A program made the position numbers and the translations under genes. Source: an uncultured Hyphomicrobiales bacterium (lineage in GTDB: Bacteria > Pseudomonadota > Alphaproteobacteria > Rhizobiales > Beijerinckiaceae). Taken from it: 64,000 nucleotides of DNA. The stretch spans positions 1 to 64,000 of the forward strand of contig CAIJVU010000082.1 in NCBI GenBank assembly GCA_903824185.1, in the 5' to 3' direction. Below are positions 56,471 to 64,000 of the stretch, piece by piece. Numbering within the stretch: position 1 is the stretch's first letter; every line of letters starts with the position of its first letter. Under the pieces are notes generated by a model, which saw only the letters and a list, made by a program, of their open reading frames with translations, searched no databases and had not been told where the DNA came from.

Positions 56471-56488
56471 GAGCGACCGGATGCCGTG

Positions 56489-57370
56489 ATGGACAAACGC
56501 GTTTTTTTTCCTTCCAAGACCGTTCCGCTGCTGCTGCTCTTGCCTCAGCTTGTCATCACGCTGGTGTTTTTTTATTGGCCTGCGGTGCAGGCTGTTGTGA
56601 TGTCTTTCCAGATGGAAGACGCGTTTGGGACGACCAGCGAATTTGTCGGTTTTGAAAATTATACCGCGGTCTTTACCGACCCGTTTTATTACCGCGCGAT
56701 GGGTGTCACCGCGGTGTTTTCGACAGCGGTTGCTTTTTTATCTCTCTCTTTGTCTTTGCTCTTGGCGGTCATGGCTGATCGCGACATCAAAGGGGCGGGG
56801 CTTTATCGCACCTTGCTGATCTGGCCCTATGCCGTGGCACCCGCGATTGCCGGTGTGTTGTGGTATTTTATGTTTCAGCCCTCGCTGGGATTGTTTGCGC
56901 GTATGTTACGTGATTGGGGGATTGACTGGAACCCCTTGCTCAATGGCGATCATGCGATGATCCTTGTGGTGATGGCCGCGACGTGGAAACAGATCAGTTA
57001 TAATTTCTTGTTTTTTCTGGCAGGTCTGCAAGCCATTCCCAAAAGCCTGATCGAGGCTGCAGCCATTGACGGGGCGCGACCGTTCCGGCGCTTTTGGACC
57101 ATTGTCTTTCCTTTGTTGTCGCCCACGACGTTCTTTTTGTTTGTGGTCAATATCGTCTATGTGTTTTTCGACACCTTCGGCATTATCGATGCGGTGACAG
57201 GCGGCGGCCCCGCCAAAACCACCACGACATTGGTGTTCAAGGTTTATGCCGATGGTCGCTTGGGCGGCGATCTCGGGGGATCGGCGGCGCAATCGGTTGT
57301 GTTGATGGTGATGGTGATTGCGCTGACCGCGATACAGTTTCGCTTCATCGAACGTAAAGTGTCTTATTGA
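56489..57370 (+). CDS. ugpA: sn-glycerol-3-phosphate ABC transporter permease UgpA
   Basis: A membrane subunit of the Ugp importer (293 residues, six predicted helices). The protein starts with [27 protein letters not shown]. The coupling loop [24 protein letters not shown] is the EAA motif that docks to the ATPase UgpC. The [26 protein letters not shown] stretch is typical of UgpA/MalF-type permeases. ATG at 56489 is preferred to the GTG one codon before. It is followed by ugpE after 12 bases. Confidence 0.94.
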   Translation: MDKRVFFPSKTVPLLLLLPQLVITLVFFYWPAVQAVVMSFQMEDAFGTTSEFVGFENYTAVFTDPFYYRAMGVTAVFSTAVAFLSLSLSLLLAVMADRDIKGAGLYRTLLIWPYAVAPAIAGVLWYFMFQPSLGLFARMLRDWGIDWNPLLNGDHAMILVVMAATWKQISYNFLFFLAGLQAIPKSLIEAAAIDGARPFRRFWTIVFPLLSPTTFFLFVVNIVYVFFDTFGIIDAVTGGGPAKTTTTLVFKVYADGRLGGDLGGSAAQSVVLMVMVIALTAIQFRFIERKVSY

Positions 57371-57382
57371 GGGCGTTGGGGA

Positions 57383-58234
57383 ATGGTTGAACATCGCCAC
57401 TGGAGCATGCATGTGCTGCCGCATTTGATTTTGGGGCTGGGTGTTCTGCTTGTGGTGTTTCCGGTCTATCTGGCTTTTGTCGGTGCCACATTGGACCCTG
57501 CAACCATTGCCAATGGGCAGATGGGCGTGGTGCCGGGCAACCGCTTCATCGAGAATATGTCACGGGTCTTGTTGGCCGGAGCTGGCGGCTCGACCCGCGA
57601 ACCGGTGTTGCATATGTTGTGGAACTCCTTTGTGATGGCCATGGTGATTGCCATCGGCAAAATCGTCATTTCGATTTTGAGCGCTTATGCGGTGGTCTAT
57701 TTCCGCTTTCCCTTGCGCAAGACGGCCTTCTGGGTGATTTTCATGACCTTGATGCTGCCGGTCGAAGTGCGCATTTATCCCACCTATAAAATTGTCGCCG
57801 ATCTCGGCATGCTGGATACGGTGGCGGGCCTGTGTATTCCCCTGATTGCTTCGGCGACCGGCACTTTGTTGTTCCGGCAATTTTTCATGACCATTCCCGA
57901 TGAATTGATCGAAGCCTCGCAGATGGACGGGGCTGGTCCGGTGCGGTTTTTTATCGATACGGTTTTGCCTTTGTCTCTGACAAGTATTGCGGCCTTGTTC
58001 GTGATCCAGTTCATCTACGGCTGGAACCAGTATTTATGGCCCTTGCTGATCACCTCGAAAGATTCGATGCAGACCATTGTCATCGGTATCAAGAAAATGA
58101 TTGTGACCCAAGACGCCCTGACCGAATGGCAGCTTGCTATGGCCACGGCCGTGCTGGCGATGCTGCCGCCGGTTCTGGTCGTGGTGGTGATGCAAAAACT
58201 GTTTGTGCGCGGCCTTGTGGAAACAGAAAAATAA
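57383..58234 (+). CDS. ugpE: sn-glycerol-3-phosphate ABC transporter permease UgpE
   Basis: The second permease subunit (283 residues, six helices). It carries the EAA coupling loop EASQMDGAGPVRFFIDTVLPLSLT and the closing QFIYGWNQYLWPLLIT, both typical of UgpE/MalG. PVYLAFVGATLDPATIANGQMGVVPG near the N-terminus matches UgpE. It pairs with UgpA to form the transmembrane channel; the ATPase gene follows 26 bases on. Confidence 0.94.
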   Translation: MVEHRHWSMHVLPHLILGLGVLLVVFPVYLAFVGATLDPATIANGQMGVVPGNRFIENMSRVLLAGAGGSTREPVLHMLWNSFVMAMVIAIGKIVISILSAYAVVYFRFPLRKTAFWVIFMTLMLPVEVRIYPTYKIVADLGMLDTVAGLCIPLIASATGTLLFRQFFMTIPDELIEASQMDGAGPVRFFIDTVLPLSLTSIAALFVIQFIYGWNQYLWPLLITSKDSMQTIVIGIKKMIVTQDALTEWQLAMATAVLAMLPPVLVVVVMQKLFVRGLVETEK

Positions 58235-58260
58235 GGGCGTCAGGATGAAAGAGGTGCAAC

Positions 58261-59337
58261 ATGGCTGATATCAGGCTTGATCATGTCGGCAAGACCTATG
58301 CCGGTGGTTTCGAGGCCGTGCGCGATCTCTCCTTGACGGTGCCGGACGGATGTTTTTGTGTGCTTGTCGGCCCATCGGGCTGTGGCAAATCAACCTTGCT
58401 GCGCATGGTGGCAGGGCTTGAAACCATCACTACAGGCACGGTGTCGCTGAATGCGCAGGTGGTCAATCATCTCGAACCCGCGCAGCGCGATATTGCGATG
58501 GTGTTTCAAAATTATGCGCTCTATCCGCATATGCGCGTTTACGACAATATGGCCTATGGCTTGCGCAATCGCGGTGTGCCCGAGGCCGAAATTGCCAGCC
58601 GCGTGGCCCATGCCGCGCAGATACTCGATCTCGAAGATTTGCTGACCCGCAAGCCGCGCGCGCTTTCGGGCGGGCAGCGGCAAAGGGTGGCGATGGGGCG
58701 GGCGATTGTGCGTAAGCCGCAGGTGTTTTTGTTCGACGAGCCCTTGTCCAATCTCGATGCCAAATTGCGGGTGCATATGCGGGTTGAAATCCGCAAATTA
58801 CAAAAGGCCTTGGGCGTCACCTCGCTCTATGTCACCCATGACCAGACCGAAGCCATGACCATGGCGGATCTGCTGGTGGTGATGAACAAAGGCGTGATCG
58901 AGCAGATAGGTGCGCCCATGGAGATTTACCGCACACCGATGAGCGTGTTTGTCGCCACCTTTATCGGCTCACCGCCGATGAATATTCTTGAGGCCACGTC
59001 TTTGGGCGATGGTGTTGTCAGCATTGAAGGGCATCGTCTTCTGATTGACCAAGCGCTTTCCTTGCCAGCCGGACATAAGGTCAAGATCGGCATCAGGCCC
59101 GAACATCTTTCGGTTCAGGCTGACGGCTTTACGATCCATGTGGAGCTCGTTGAATCTTTGGGGGCACACCAAATCATCCATGCCACATGGGGCCAGCAAA
59201 AATTGGCGATGCAGGTTGAAACAGACCGCGTGCCAGCGCAGTCGGGCCAAGCATTGGTTGTGGGCTGTGCGCCTCAGCATCTGCATGTCTTTGATGCGCA
59301 AACGGGACAACGCCTGTTGCGGGACAACGCCAGTTGA
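58261..59337 (+). CDS. ugpC: sn-glycerol-3-phosphate ABC transporter ATP-binding protein UgpC
   Basis: The ATPase subunit (358 residues, full length with TOBE domain). Walker [20 protein letters not shown]-loop [18 protein letters not shown], signature [15 protein letters not shown], Walker [17 protein letters not shown] and H-loop [12 protein letters not shown] are all intact. The C-terminal region from about residue 235 has [10 protein letters not shown] and the MalK/UgpC-type regulatory fold. An AGAGG site precedes the ATG. ugpQ follows 13 bases later. Confidence 0.95.
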   Translation: MADIRLDHVGKTYAGGFEAVRDLSLTVPDGCFCVLVGPSGCGKSTLLRMVAGLETITTGTVSLNAQVVNHLEPAQRDIAMVFQNYALYPHMRVYDNMAYGLRNRGVPEAEIASRVAHAAQILDLEDLLTRKPRALSGGQRQRVAMGRAIVRKPQVFLFDEPLSNLDAKLRVHMRVEIRKLQKALGVTSLYVTHDQTEAMTMADLLVVMNKGVIEQIGAPMEIYRTPMSVFVATFIGSPPMNILEATSLGDGVVSIEGHRLLIDQALSLPAGHKVKIGIRPEHLSVQADGFTIHVELVESLGAHQIIHATWGQQKLAMQVETDRVPAQSGQALVVGCAPQHLHVFDAQTGQRLLRDNAS

Positions 59338-59350
59338 AAGGGAGCCAGCA

Positions 59351-60103
59351 ATGAACCGTCCGCACTGGTTGATGGCGCGCCCTGTGGCGCATCGGGGTCT
59401 GCATGAAAAAGCGCAAGGCCTGATTGAAAATTCGCTGTCGGCGGCCAAAGCGGCGATCGCCAAAGACTGCGCCATTGAATGCGACATCCAGCTCTCGGCG
59501 GATGGCGAAGCCATGGTGTTTCATGATTTTACGCTGGATCGATTGACACACGGCACGGGCCGCGTCGATGGGGTGAGCGCGCATGATCTGGGCAAGCTAG
59601 AATTGACGGGCAGCCATGATCTTATACCGACTCTGGCTGATTTTTTGACGCTGATTGCCGCCCGCGTTCCGTTGATTTGTGAAATCAAAAGCCGGTTTGA
59701 CGGCGATCTGCGCTTGACCCAACGCGCCATTGACGTGGTGCGCGGCTATGACGGGCCTGTGGTGTTTAAAAGTTTTGATCCCGCCCTTGTCGCGGCCCTC
59801 AGACGCCTTGCGCCCGATATTCCGCGCGGCATTGTCTCGCAATCAAATTATCAGGAGCCGGGCTGGGAGATGCTCTCCCCCGCACAGCTCTTTGCCATGG
59901 AAAACCTCAATCACTGGGATGAGACCCAACCCGATTTTCTCTCTTGGAAGGTGCGGGATTTGCGCCATGCCGCGCCGTTTGTGGCACGGCGATTGGGGGG
60001 CGTGCCTTTGATGACATGGACGGTGCGCAGCGACGCCGATATTGCAGAAGGCCAGCGTTTCGCCGACCAGCTTGTGTTCGAGAATTGTCTGATCAGGCCT
60101 TGA
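59351..60103 (+). CDS. ugpQ: Glycerophosphodiester phosphodiesterase
   Basis: A cytoplasmic GDPD-family enzyme (250 residues) that releases glycerol-3-phosphate and an alcohol from imported glycerophosphodiesters. Catalytic parts are VAHRGLHEKAQGLIENS, ECDIQLSADGEAMVFHDFTLDRLT and ICEIKSR, with MTWTVRSDADI near the end. The open frame extends back into ugpC, but ATG at 59351 with AAGGGAG upstream is the true start. As the last gene of ugpBAEC-ugpQ it links uptake to glpD/glpK metabolism upstream. Confidence 0.94.
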   Translation: MNRPHWLMARPVAHRGLHEKAQGLIENSLSAAKAAIAKDCAIECDIQLSADGEAMVFHDFTLDRLTHGTGRVDGVSAHDLGKLELTGSHDLIPTLADFLTLIAARVPLICEIKSRFDGDLRLTQRAIDVVRGYDGPVVFKSFDPALVAALRRLAPDIPRGIVSQSNYQEPGWEMLSPAQLFAMENLNHWDETQPDFLSWKVRDLRHAAPFVARRLGGVPLMTWTVRSDADIAEGQRFADQLVFENCLIRP

Positions 60104-60129
60104 GTGCGGCCAGAGCGGCGCGCGAAAAA

Positions 60130-60462
60130 TTACTCTGAAAGAGGCAGGCTTTTGAGAGCTGTTGCGGCTTCCTCGAAAAAGGCATGCGCCTTGGGGCCCA
60201 ATTCCAGATTGCAGATGCCCTTGTCCCATTTTTCCGCCAAAATGCCCAATTTGCGCATGTCGGCAATCTTCCGATAGGTGGAACTGCGGCTTGTGAATTT
60301 GCAATCCACGAGGTTTTGATTGGTCATGGATTTGGACGCCCGTTGCGCCTCCATCACGGCAATCAGCACATCCCAATGCAAACTGTCGAGCTCGCCCATA
60401 TCATGGCGCTTTTCGAGGGTTGAGAGCAGGCTGACCACATTCATGGACATATTTTTGGACAT
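60130..60462 (-). CDS. Small winged-helix DNA-binding protein (MarR-like)
   Basis: A 110-residue protein whose central part reads as a winged helix: DSLHWDVLIAVMEAQRAS, SMTNQNLVDCKFTSRSSTYRKIADMRKLGIL (helix-turn-helix) and a short wing. No exact family is recognised; MarR-like is the nearest description. It is convergent with ugpQ and divergent from ompW, so it might regulate itself or ompW from the 392-base gap upstream. Start and length are supported by a GAG-type ribosome site only. Confidence 0.6.
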   Translation of the reverse strand: MSKNMSMNVVSLLSTLEKRHDMGELDSLHWDVLIAVMEAQRASKSMTNQNLVDCKFTSRSSTYRKIADMRKLGILAEKWDKGICNLELGPKAHAFFEEAATALKSLPLSE

Positions 60463-60744
60463 GATTCAAATCTCGCACACAAATCAGTTGCAGCAGTAAA
60501 CATGATCGATTGTCATTTGTATACAAAAAACACGGAGGTCGGATATTTTTAAACCGAATATTGTTTGTAAATCAAATGCTTAAGATTAAGGCGCTTTTGA
60601 ATATGCGAGAGCTTTTTCATGAAACTTTCATGAAAATTTGAACCGCCGTGCCATGATCGGGACGTCCCGTCCTTTATGGGTCAGGGCTGGGTGCGTGGCA
60701 TTCAAGTCACACTGGACCGACTTGTGACAGAGCAGTCGCGTTTT
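60463..60744. other. Upstream region of the small regulator and ompW
   Basis: AT-rich intergenic DNA between divergent genes. Apart from the tandem palindromes at 60615-60635 and the FNR-type promoter that follows, no gene or RNA is recognised. Confidence 0.45.
60615..60635. repeat. Tandem palindromic repeat TTTCATGAAA
   Basis: Two copies of the perfect palindrome TTTCATGAAA lie with their starts 11 bases apart, one helical turn. This is a typical arrangement for cooperative binding of a dimeric regulator. It lies about 153 bases upstream of the 60462 start and 220 bases upstream of ompW. Confidence 0.5.
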
Positions 60745-60784
60745 TTGATACAGATCAAAGAAAGCGCATTCGAGCGCGTTTTAA
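60745..60784 (+). promoter_or_regulatory. ompW: FNR/FixK-type box and promoter of ompW
   Basis: TTGATACAGATCAA at 60745-60758 is a perfect FNR/FixK/Anr consensus (TTGAT-N4-ATCAA). A -10-like TTTTAA lies at 60779-60784, putting transcription start near 60792 and the box centre at about -41, the classic class II activator position. It predicts induction of ompW under low oxygen. Confidence 0.7.
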
Positions 60785-60854
60785 CTCCTCCTCATGCAGA
60801 TGTTGGATCTGCCAGATTTTGGATCGGTCCTCTTTCAAACAGGAGTATTACGCG

Positions 60855-61586
60855 ATGTCATCTTTGGTCCGGACCCTTGTGGGTTCCCTCATGCTCTTGG
60901 CAACCAGCCTGAGCGTGCAAGCCGGTGAAACCGTCAAGAAAAAGAAAGTGAAAGCGGCGCCTGCGGCGGCCTCCAGCGCAATTGCCAAAACCCCCGCGGT
61001 CGAGCCGTTCAATCCCTTCATGATCCGCCTGCGTGCGATTGCCATTGTGCCCGATTCCTCGGCCAAAGTGTATGCGGGCGGCGCACAGGTTGCCGGTGCG
61101 TCCTTGCATGTCAGCAATTCCTATGTGCCGGAAGTGGATGTCAGCTATTTCTTCACGCCCAATCTCGCGGTTGAAGTCATTTGCTGCGTGGCACCCCATA
61201 CCGTCAAAGGGTCGGGTGCTTTGGCCGGTACGGGCAATCTCGGGGATACTTTGCTGTTTCCCCCGACCGTGCTCGCCCAGTATCACATCACCGATTTCGG
61301 TGCCTTCAAGCCCTATGTCGGCGTGGGCGTGAACTATACGCATTTCTTCAAAAATGGCGGCGCTGGTCCCAATTACGCCCATCTGAGCATCAAGGATTCT
61401 TGGGGCGTGGCGGGGCAGATCGGCTTTGATTACATGATCGACAAACATTGGGGCCTCAATTTTGACGTCAAGAAAATCATGATGGAGCCTAATGCCACCG
61501 TCACCTTGCTGCCCGCCACGGCCGTGACTGCCAAGGTCAAGATCAATCCGTGGATTGTCGGAACCGGTCTGACCTATAAATTCTGA
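60855..61586 (+). CDS. ompW: OmpW-family outer membrane beta-barrel protein
   Basis: A 243-residue precursor of an eight-stranded outer-membrane barrel. The signal peptide (LVGSLMLLATSLSVQAG) is followed by an unusual lysine/alanine-rich stretch (KKKKVKAAPAAASS) before the barrel begins at NPFMIRLRAIAIVP. Family features are YFFTPNLAVEVICCVAPH, FKPYVGVGVNYTHFF, DSWGVAGQIGFDYMIDKHWGLNFDVKK and a C-terminal phenylalanine (VGTGLTYKF) required for barrel insertion. OmpW proteins carry small hydrophobic compounds and are FNR-regulated in enterobacteria. AGGAG lies eight bases before this ATG; the upstream frame is not coding. A terminator follows. Confidence 0.92.
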   Translation: MSSLVRTLVGSLMLLATSLSVQAGETVKKKKVKAAPAAASSAIAKTPAVEPFNPFMIRLRAIAIVPDSSAKVYAGGAQVAGASLHVSNSYVPEVDVSYFFTPNLAVEVICCVAPHTVKGSGALAGTGNLGDTLLFPPTVLAQYHITDFGAFKPYVGVGVNYTHFFKNGGAGPNYAHLSIKDSWGVAGQIGFDYMIDKHWGLNFDVKKIMMEPNATVTLLPATAVTAKVKINPWIVGTGLTYKF

Positions 61587-61609
61587 TCCGGTTTAACCTG
61601 TGCTGGCTC

Positions 61610-61635
61610 AAAGCCCCGCTTGCGGCGGGGCTTTT
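61610..61635 (+). terminator. Rho-independent terminator of ompW
   Basis: Stem AAAGCCCCGC/GCGGGGCTTT with a five-base loop and four T residues lies 23 bases after the stop. The following 61636-61864 is the rpmJ upstream region, with no other gene seen. Confidence 0.9.
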
Positions 61636-61864
61636 ACCTGTCGGGGGGTAAAATCGGCCTCTTTATGCCTGTCTGGCCCCGATGAAGGGGGAAAAGGCTG
61701 AAATAAGTGGCTTTTCCTGACAATTTCTGTGATCGCCCCTTGCAATGCCCCTGTTTCCTCGTGTATGGGAACGCTTCAGATTTTTGAGGACGGGGCCGTC
61801 AAGGCCTTGTTTTCTTGGTGTTCAGGGCCTTCGATCGGCCTTTTTAGAAAAAGTGAGAAGAACG

Positions 61865-61990
61865 ATGAAGATCCGCAACAGCCTCAAGTCGCTGCGCAAT
61901 CGCCACCGCGACAATCAGCTGGTCCGTCGCAAGGGCCGCGTTTACATTATCAACAAGACCCAGCCTCGTTATAAGGCACGTCAGGGCTAA
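61865..61990 (+). CDS. rpmJ: 50S ribosomal protein L36 (zinc-free form)
   Basis: A 41-residue protein, [18 protein letters not shown] onward through [18 protein letters not shown]. It is the alphaproteobacterial L36 that lacks the C-C-C-H zinc ribbon. It binds 23S rRNA late in 50S assembly. The ATG at 61865 is fixed by family alignment; longer open frames starting upstream are spurious. It is transcribed alone, with a terminator 25 bases beyond its stop. Confidence 0.96.
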   Translation: MKIRNSLKSLRNRHRDNQLVRRKGRVYIINKTQPRYKARQG

Positions 61991-62014
61991 TCAGCCATTT
62001 GACGGGTTTTACGG

Positions 62015-62042
62015 AAAGCTCCGCTTTGGCGGGGCTTTTTTT
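62015..62042 (+). terminator. Rho-independent terminator of rpmJ
   Basis: Stem AAAGCTCCGC/GCGGGGCTTT (one G-U pair, loop of four) runs into seven T residues. Confidence 0.9.
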
Positions 62043-62079
62043 ATGTCAGGATTTTTTGTGTCACGCGCGGGAGGGGCGT

Positions 62080-62754
62080 TCAGCCCGTCGTGAAAGAGGC
62101 CGTGCTTTGCGTGCCCGTGCAGCGGCCACGATCAACAAAAACCACTTCATCGGCCAGTAACAAAACCTCTTCACGCCGGTGGGTGATGGTGATCATCGGC
62201 ACCAGAGCCGCAAGGCGCAGGCGTTTGAGATAGGCGATGATCTCGTCTTTGCGCGCCTCATCCAGTGCGGAAAGGGGTTCATCCAGCAGCAAAAGGCGGG
62301 GCTCGCTCATCAAAGCCCGTCCGATGGCCACGCGCTGGCCCTCGCCCCCTGACAGAGAGGGCGGATAGCGATCAAGCAAAGGGGCGAGATCAAGCAGATC
62401 CACGACATCCTCAAACGCAAGGGGGGAGGGGCCTCTGGGCTGCCACATGCGGCCATAGAGCAGATTGTTTTTGACGCTGAGATGCGGAAACAAGCGGGCA
62501 TCCTGAAACACATAGCCGATGCGGCGCTGCTGGGGGGGCAGATTGATCCCTGCCTGCGCATCAAACAAGGTCAGGCCGTTGAGCACAATCGAGCCGCGCT
62601 GGGGGGTGAGAAGACCCGCCAGCACATGCGCAAGGGTGGTTTTACCCGCTCCCGACGGGCCAAACAAAGCAAGCGCTGGGACATCGGTGTGCAGCAAAAA
62701 TTCAAGATCAAATTCACCGCGTTGATAGGAGACATCGAGCGCCAGAAAGGTCAT
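62080..62754 (-). CDS. modC: Molybdate ABC transporter ATP-binding protein ModC, short form
   Basis: An ABC ATPase of 224 residues. Walker A GPSGAGKTTLAHVLAGL, Q-loop GYVFQDARLFPHLSVKNNL, signature SLSGGEGQRVAIGRAL, Walker B LLLLDEPLSALDEARK and H-loop THRREEVLLLADEV are all present, and the PPQQRRIGYVFQDARLFPHL region is typical of ModC. Standard ModC has about 350 residues with a C-terminal TOBE/Mop domain that binds molybdate; here the protein ends shortly after the ATPase core and lacks it. No frameshift or Mop-like coding was seen in the 90 bases downstream, so it appears naturally short. It overlaps modB by four bases. Confidence 0.88.
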   Translation of the reverse strand: MTFLALDVSYQRGEFDLEFLLHTDVPALALFGPSGAGKTTLAHVLAGLLTPQRGSIVLNGLTLFDAQAGINLPPQQRRIGYVFQDARLFPHLSVKNNLLYGRMWQPRGPSPLAFEDVVDLLDLAPLLDRYPPSLSGGEGQRVAIGRALMSEPRLLLLDEPLSALDEARKDEIIAYLKRLRLAALVPMITITHRREEVLLLADEVVFVDRGRCTGTQSTASFTTG

Positions 62755-63452
62755 GGGGTGGCCTTTCTATGTCGGTTTAAGCGACGCATCAGCAGTTCAG
62801 AGAGCACCAGCGCCACAACGGAAATAGCGATGGAAATGCCCGCCAGCGCCAGAGCGGGCTCTTCGCCATCGGGGATCTGGGTATAGCCATAAATCGATGT
62901 GGCGATGGTGCGCGATTGGCCGGGAATATTGGAGACAAAGGTCATGGTGGCGCCAAATTCACCCAAGGCCTTGGCAAAGCCGATCAACAGGCCGGAGACC
63001 AGACCGGACATGGCAAGCGGCAGGGTGATGGTGAAAAAGATGGCCACAGGCGGGGCACCCAAAGAGGCGGCGGCTTGTTCCAGCCGTCCGTCGCCTTGCT
63101 CAAACGACACGCGGATGGTGCGCACCATCAGCGGAAAGGCCATGATGGCGGCCGCCAAGGCAGCGCCTGTCCAGCGGAAGGACAAAACAATCCCGCAACA
63201 GGCCTCAAGCATCTGGCCCAACGGGCCTTGGCGGCCAAACAGCAACAACAAGACATAGCCTGTCACCACAGGCGGCAGGACGAGTGGCAGATGCACCAAG
63301 ACATTGAGCAGCATCTGGCCGCGAAAGCGAAAGCGCGCCAGACAATAGGCCGTGGCAATGGCGAAGGGCAAAGAGGCAAGGCTTGCCACGCCGGCAATCT
63401 TGAGCGACAGCCCAATGGCTTGATAATCCTCGTGCCCCAAAGACGTCATCAC
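62751..63452 (-). CDS. modB: Molybdate ABC transporter permease ModB
   Basis: A five-helix inner-membrane permease of 233 residues. Characteristic segments are AIGLSLKIAGVASLASLPFAIATAY, VLVHLPLVLPPVVTGYVLLLLFG, the coupling loop EQAAASLGAPPVAIFFTITLPLA (EAA motif) and ALGEFGATMTFVSNIPGQSRT. It forms the channel for molybdate or tungstate with ModC. The start is either the GTG at 63452, with AGGAG eight bases upstream and overlapping the modA stop, or the ATG at 63449; the first is listed. Confidence 0.93.
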   Translation of the reverse strand: MMTSLGHEDYQAIGLSLKIAGVASLASLPFAIATAYCLARFRFRGQMLLNVLVHLPLVLPPVVTGYVLLLLFGRQGPLGQMLEACCGIVLSFRWTGAALAAAIMAFPLMVRTIRVSFEQGDGRLEQAAASLGAPPVAIFFTITLPLAMSGLVSGLLIGFAKALGEFGATMTFVSNIPGQSRTIATSIYGYTQIPDGEEPALALAGISIAISVVALVLSELLMRRLNRHRKATP

Positions 63453-64000
63453 GGCTTTTGCTCCTGATCCGGCACGCGCAGGAACCCTTCGTGTTCAAAC
63501 CGGATTTGCGCTTGCATGGATGACAGATAGGTCAGGAAGGCCACAGCCTCGGGATGGCGCGAGGGGGTGACAACCGCTGCCGGATAGAGAATGGGCGGAT
63601 GTGACCCTTTGGGGAAAGGCGCGAGGAGCCTGACTTTCGGCTCGGCCCGCAGATCGGTGCGATAGACAATGCCCAAAGGCGTTTCGCCCCGCGCCACAAA
63701 ATTCAAAACCGCCCTGACATGTTCAGCGGGAGCAAGAGAGGCGGCGACTTGATCCCACAGGCCCAAGTGTTCAAGGGCTGCTTTGCCATATTTGCCTGCG
63801 GGCACCACACGGGGATCGGCGATGGCGAGGCGTCCGCCTGCCAAGGCTTCGGACAAGGAGACGCCTTTTTCAAGGCGCAGTGTGAGGGGCGAGGACGCGC
63901 GTGTGATCAGCACCAATTCATTGCCCAGCAAGACGCGGCGCTGGCCCTCGCGTAGTTTGCCGCGCGCCTGCAGCCAGTCCATCCAGTCGAGATCGGCGGA
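63449..64000 (-). CDS. modA: Molybdate-binding periplasmic protein ModA (5' truncated by window edge)
   Basis: The C-terminal part of the ModA binding protein, continuing beyond the right edge: the frame upstream of the internal ATG at 63982 reads SADLDW and stays open. Visible family motifs are DWMDWLQARGKL, VLLGNELVLITRASS, RLAIADPRVVPAGKYGKAALEHLG, RGETPLGIVYRTDLRAE and FLTYLSSMQAQIRFEHEGF. The arrangement is typical of the class-II periplasmic molybdate/tungstate binders. It heads the modABC order and overlaps modB. The signal peptide and N-terminal lobe are outside the window. Confidence 0.92.
   Translation of the reverse strand, partial: SADLDWMDWLQARGKLREGQRRVLLGNELVLITRASSPLTLRLEKGVSLSEALAGGRLAIADPRVVPAGKYGKAALEHLGLWDQVAASLAPAEHVRAVLNFVARGETPLGIVYRTDLRAEPKVRLLAPFPKGSHPPILYPAAVVTPSRHPEAVAFLTYLSSMQAQIRFEHEGFLRVPDQEQKP

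Noticed and set aside
1-64000. CRISPR arrays, insertion sequences, prophage, rRNA or tRNA genes
   Set aside because: No regularly spaced repeats, transposases, phage genes or RNA cloverleaf/rRNA sequence were seen; xerD is a housekeeping recombinase.

Overview
The window reads as chromosomal DNA from a free-living alphaproteobacterium, probably close to the Hyphomicrobiales (Rhizobiales). The basis is gene content and order: xerD/aroK-aroB/CorC, addAB-murU-amgK(tsaE)-divL-ahcY-ptsH-EIIA(Man)-hprK-chvG-chvI, an ndvA/chvA-type glucan exporter, and the ruvCAB-yebC-YmdB-type phosphoesterase-5-FCL-6S RNA block. These orders are recalled, not searched. GC looks mid-to-high fifties by eye. There is no rRNA, tRNA, IS element, prophage or CRISPR. 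Both edges cut genes: an MscS-type channel on the left and modA on the right.

Layout: 0-4.6 kb holds an envelope/osmotic cluster (MscS-like channel, CAP-domain lipoprotein, NdvA-like exporter). At 4.6-8.8 kb are a CorC-like protein, a fused shikimate kinase/3-dehydroquinate synthase and XerD. At 8.9-20.3 kb a tightly overlapping minus-strand operon carries addA, addB, murU, a TsaE-AmgK fusion and divL, whose H-box has tyrosine in place of histidine. At 20.5-25.9 kb lie ahcY, with its own promoter and a flanking palindrome, then ptsH, EIIA(Man), hprK, chvG and chvI, which link nitrogen-type PTS proteins to the ChvGI two-component system. At 26-37 kb are mostly single metabolic genes (PNPOx-like protein, ArsB/NhaD permease, type-II glutamine amidotransferase, hisS, omega-aminotransferase, N-formylglutamate amidohydrolase, hisN, lysophospholipase, threonine aldolase), with a likely small RNA at 33.4 kb. 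At 37-43.5 kb are gltB and gltD behind a long structured leader. At 43.5-49 kb is the ruv operon, with a PaiB-like gene inserted, through 5-FCL and 6S RNA. A GntR regulator and MFS transporter form a convergent pair at 49.3-51.2 kb. At 51.9-60.1 kb is a glycerol/glycerol-3-phosphate region (glpD, glpK, ugpBAEC, ugpQ) with a candidate PHO box. At 60-64 kb are a small winged-helix protein, OmpW behind an FNR-type box, ribosomal protein L36 and molybdate uptake genes modCBA with a short ModC.

Functional themes are peptidoglycan recycling (AmgK/MurU), cell-cycle signalling (DivL), envelope and osmotic stress (ChvGI, NdvA, MscS), nitrogen and carbon status (HPr/EIIA/HprK, GltBD), recombination repair (AddAB, RuvABC) and phosphate-linked glycerophosphodiester use (Ugp/Glp). 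No wholly novel multi-gene system was identified. The strongest under-described elements are non-coding: a candidate small RNA with an anti-Shine-Dalgarno loop (33.4 kb), the long gltB leader (36.7-37.3 kb) and the ahcY operator. Start codons were moved from the longest open frame wherever family alignment, overlap or a ribosome binding site favoured an internal start.
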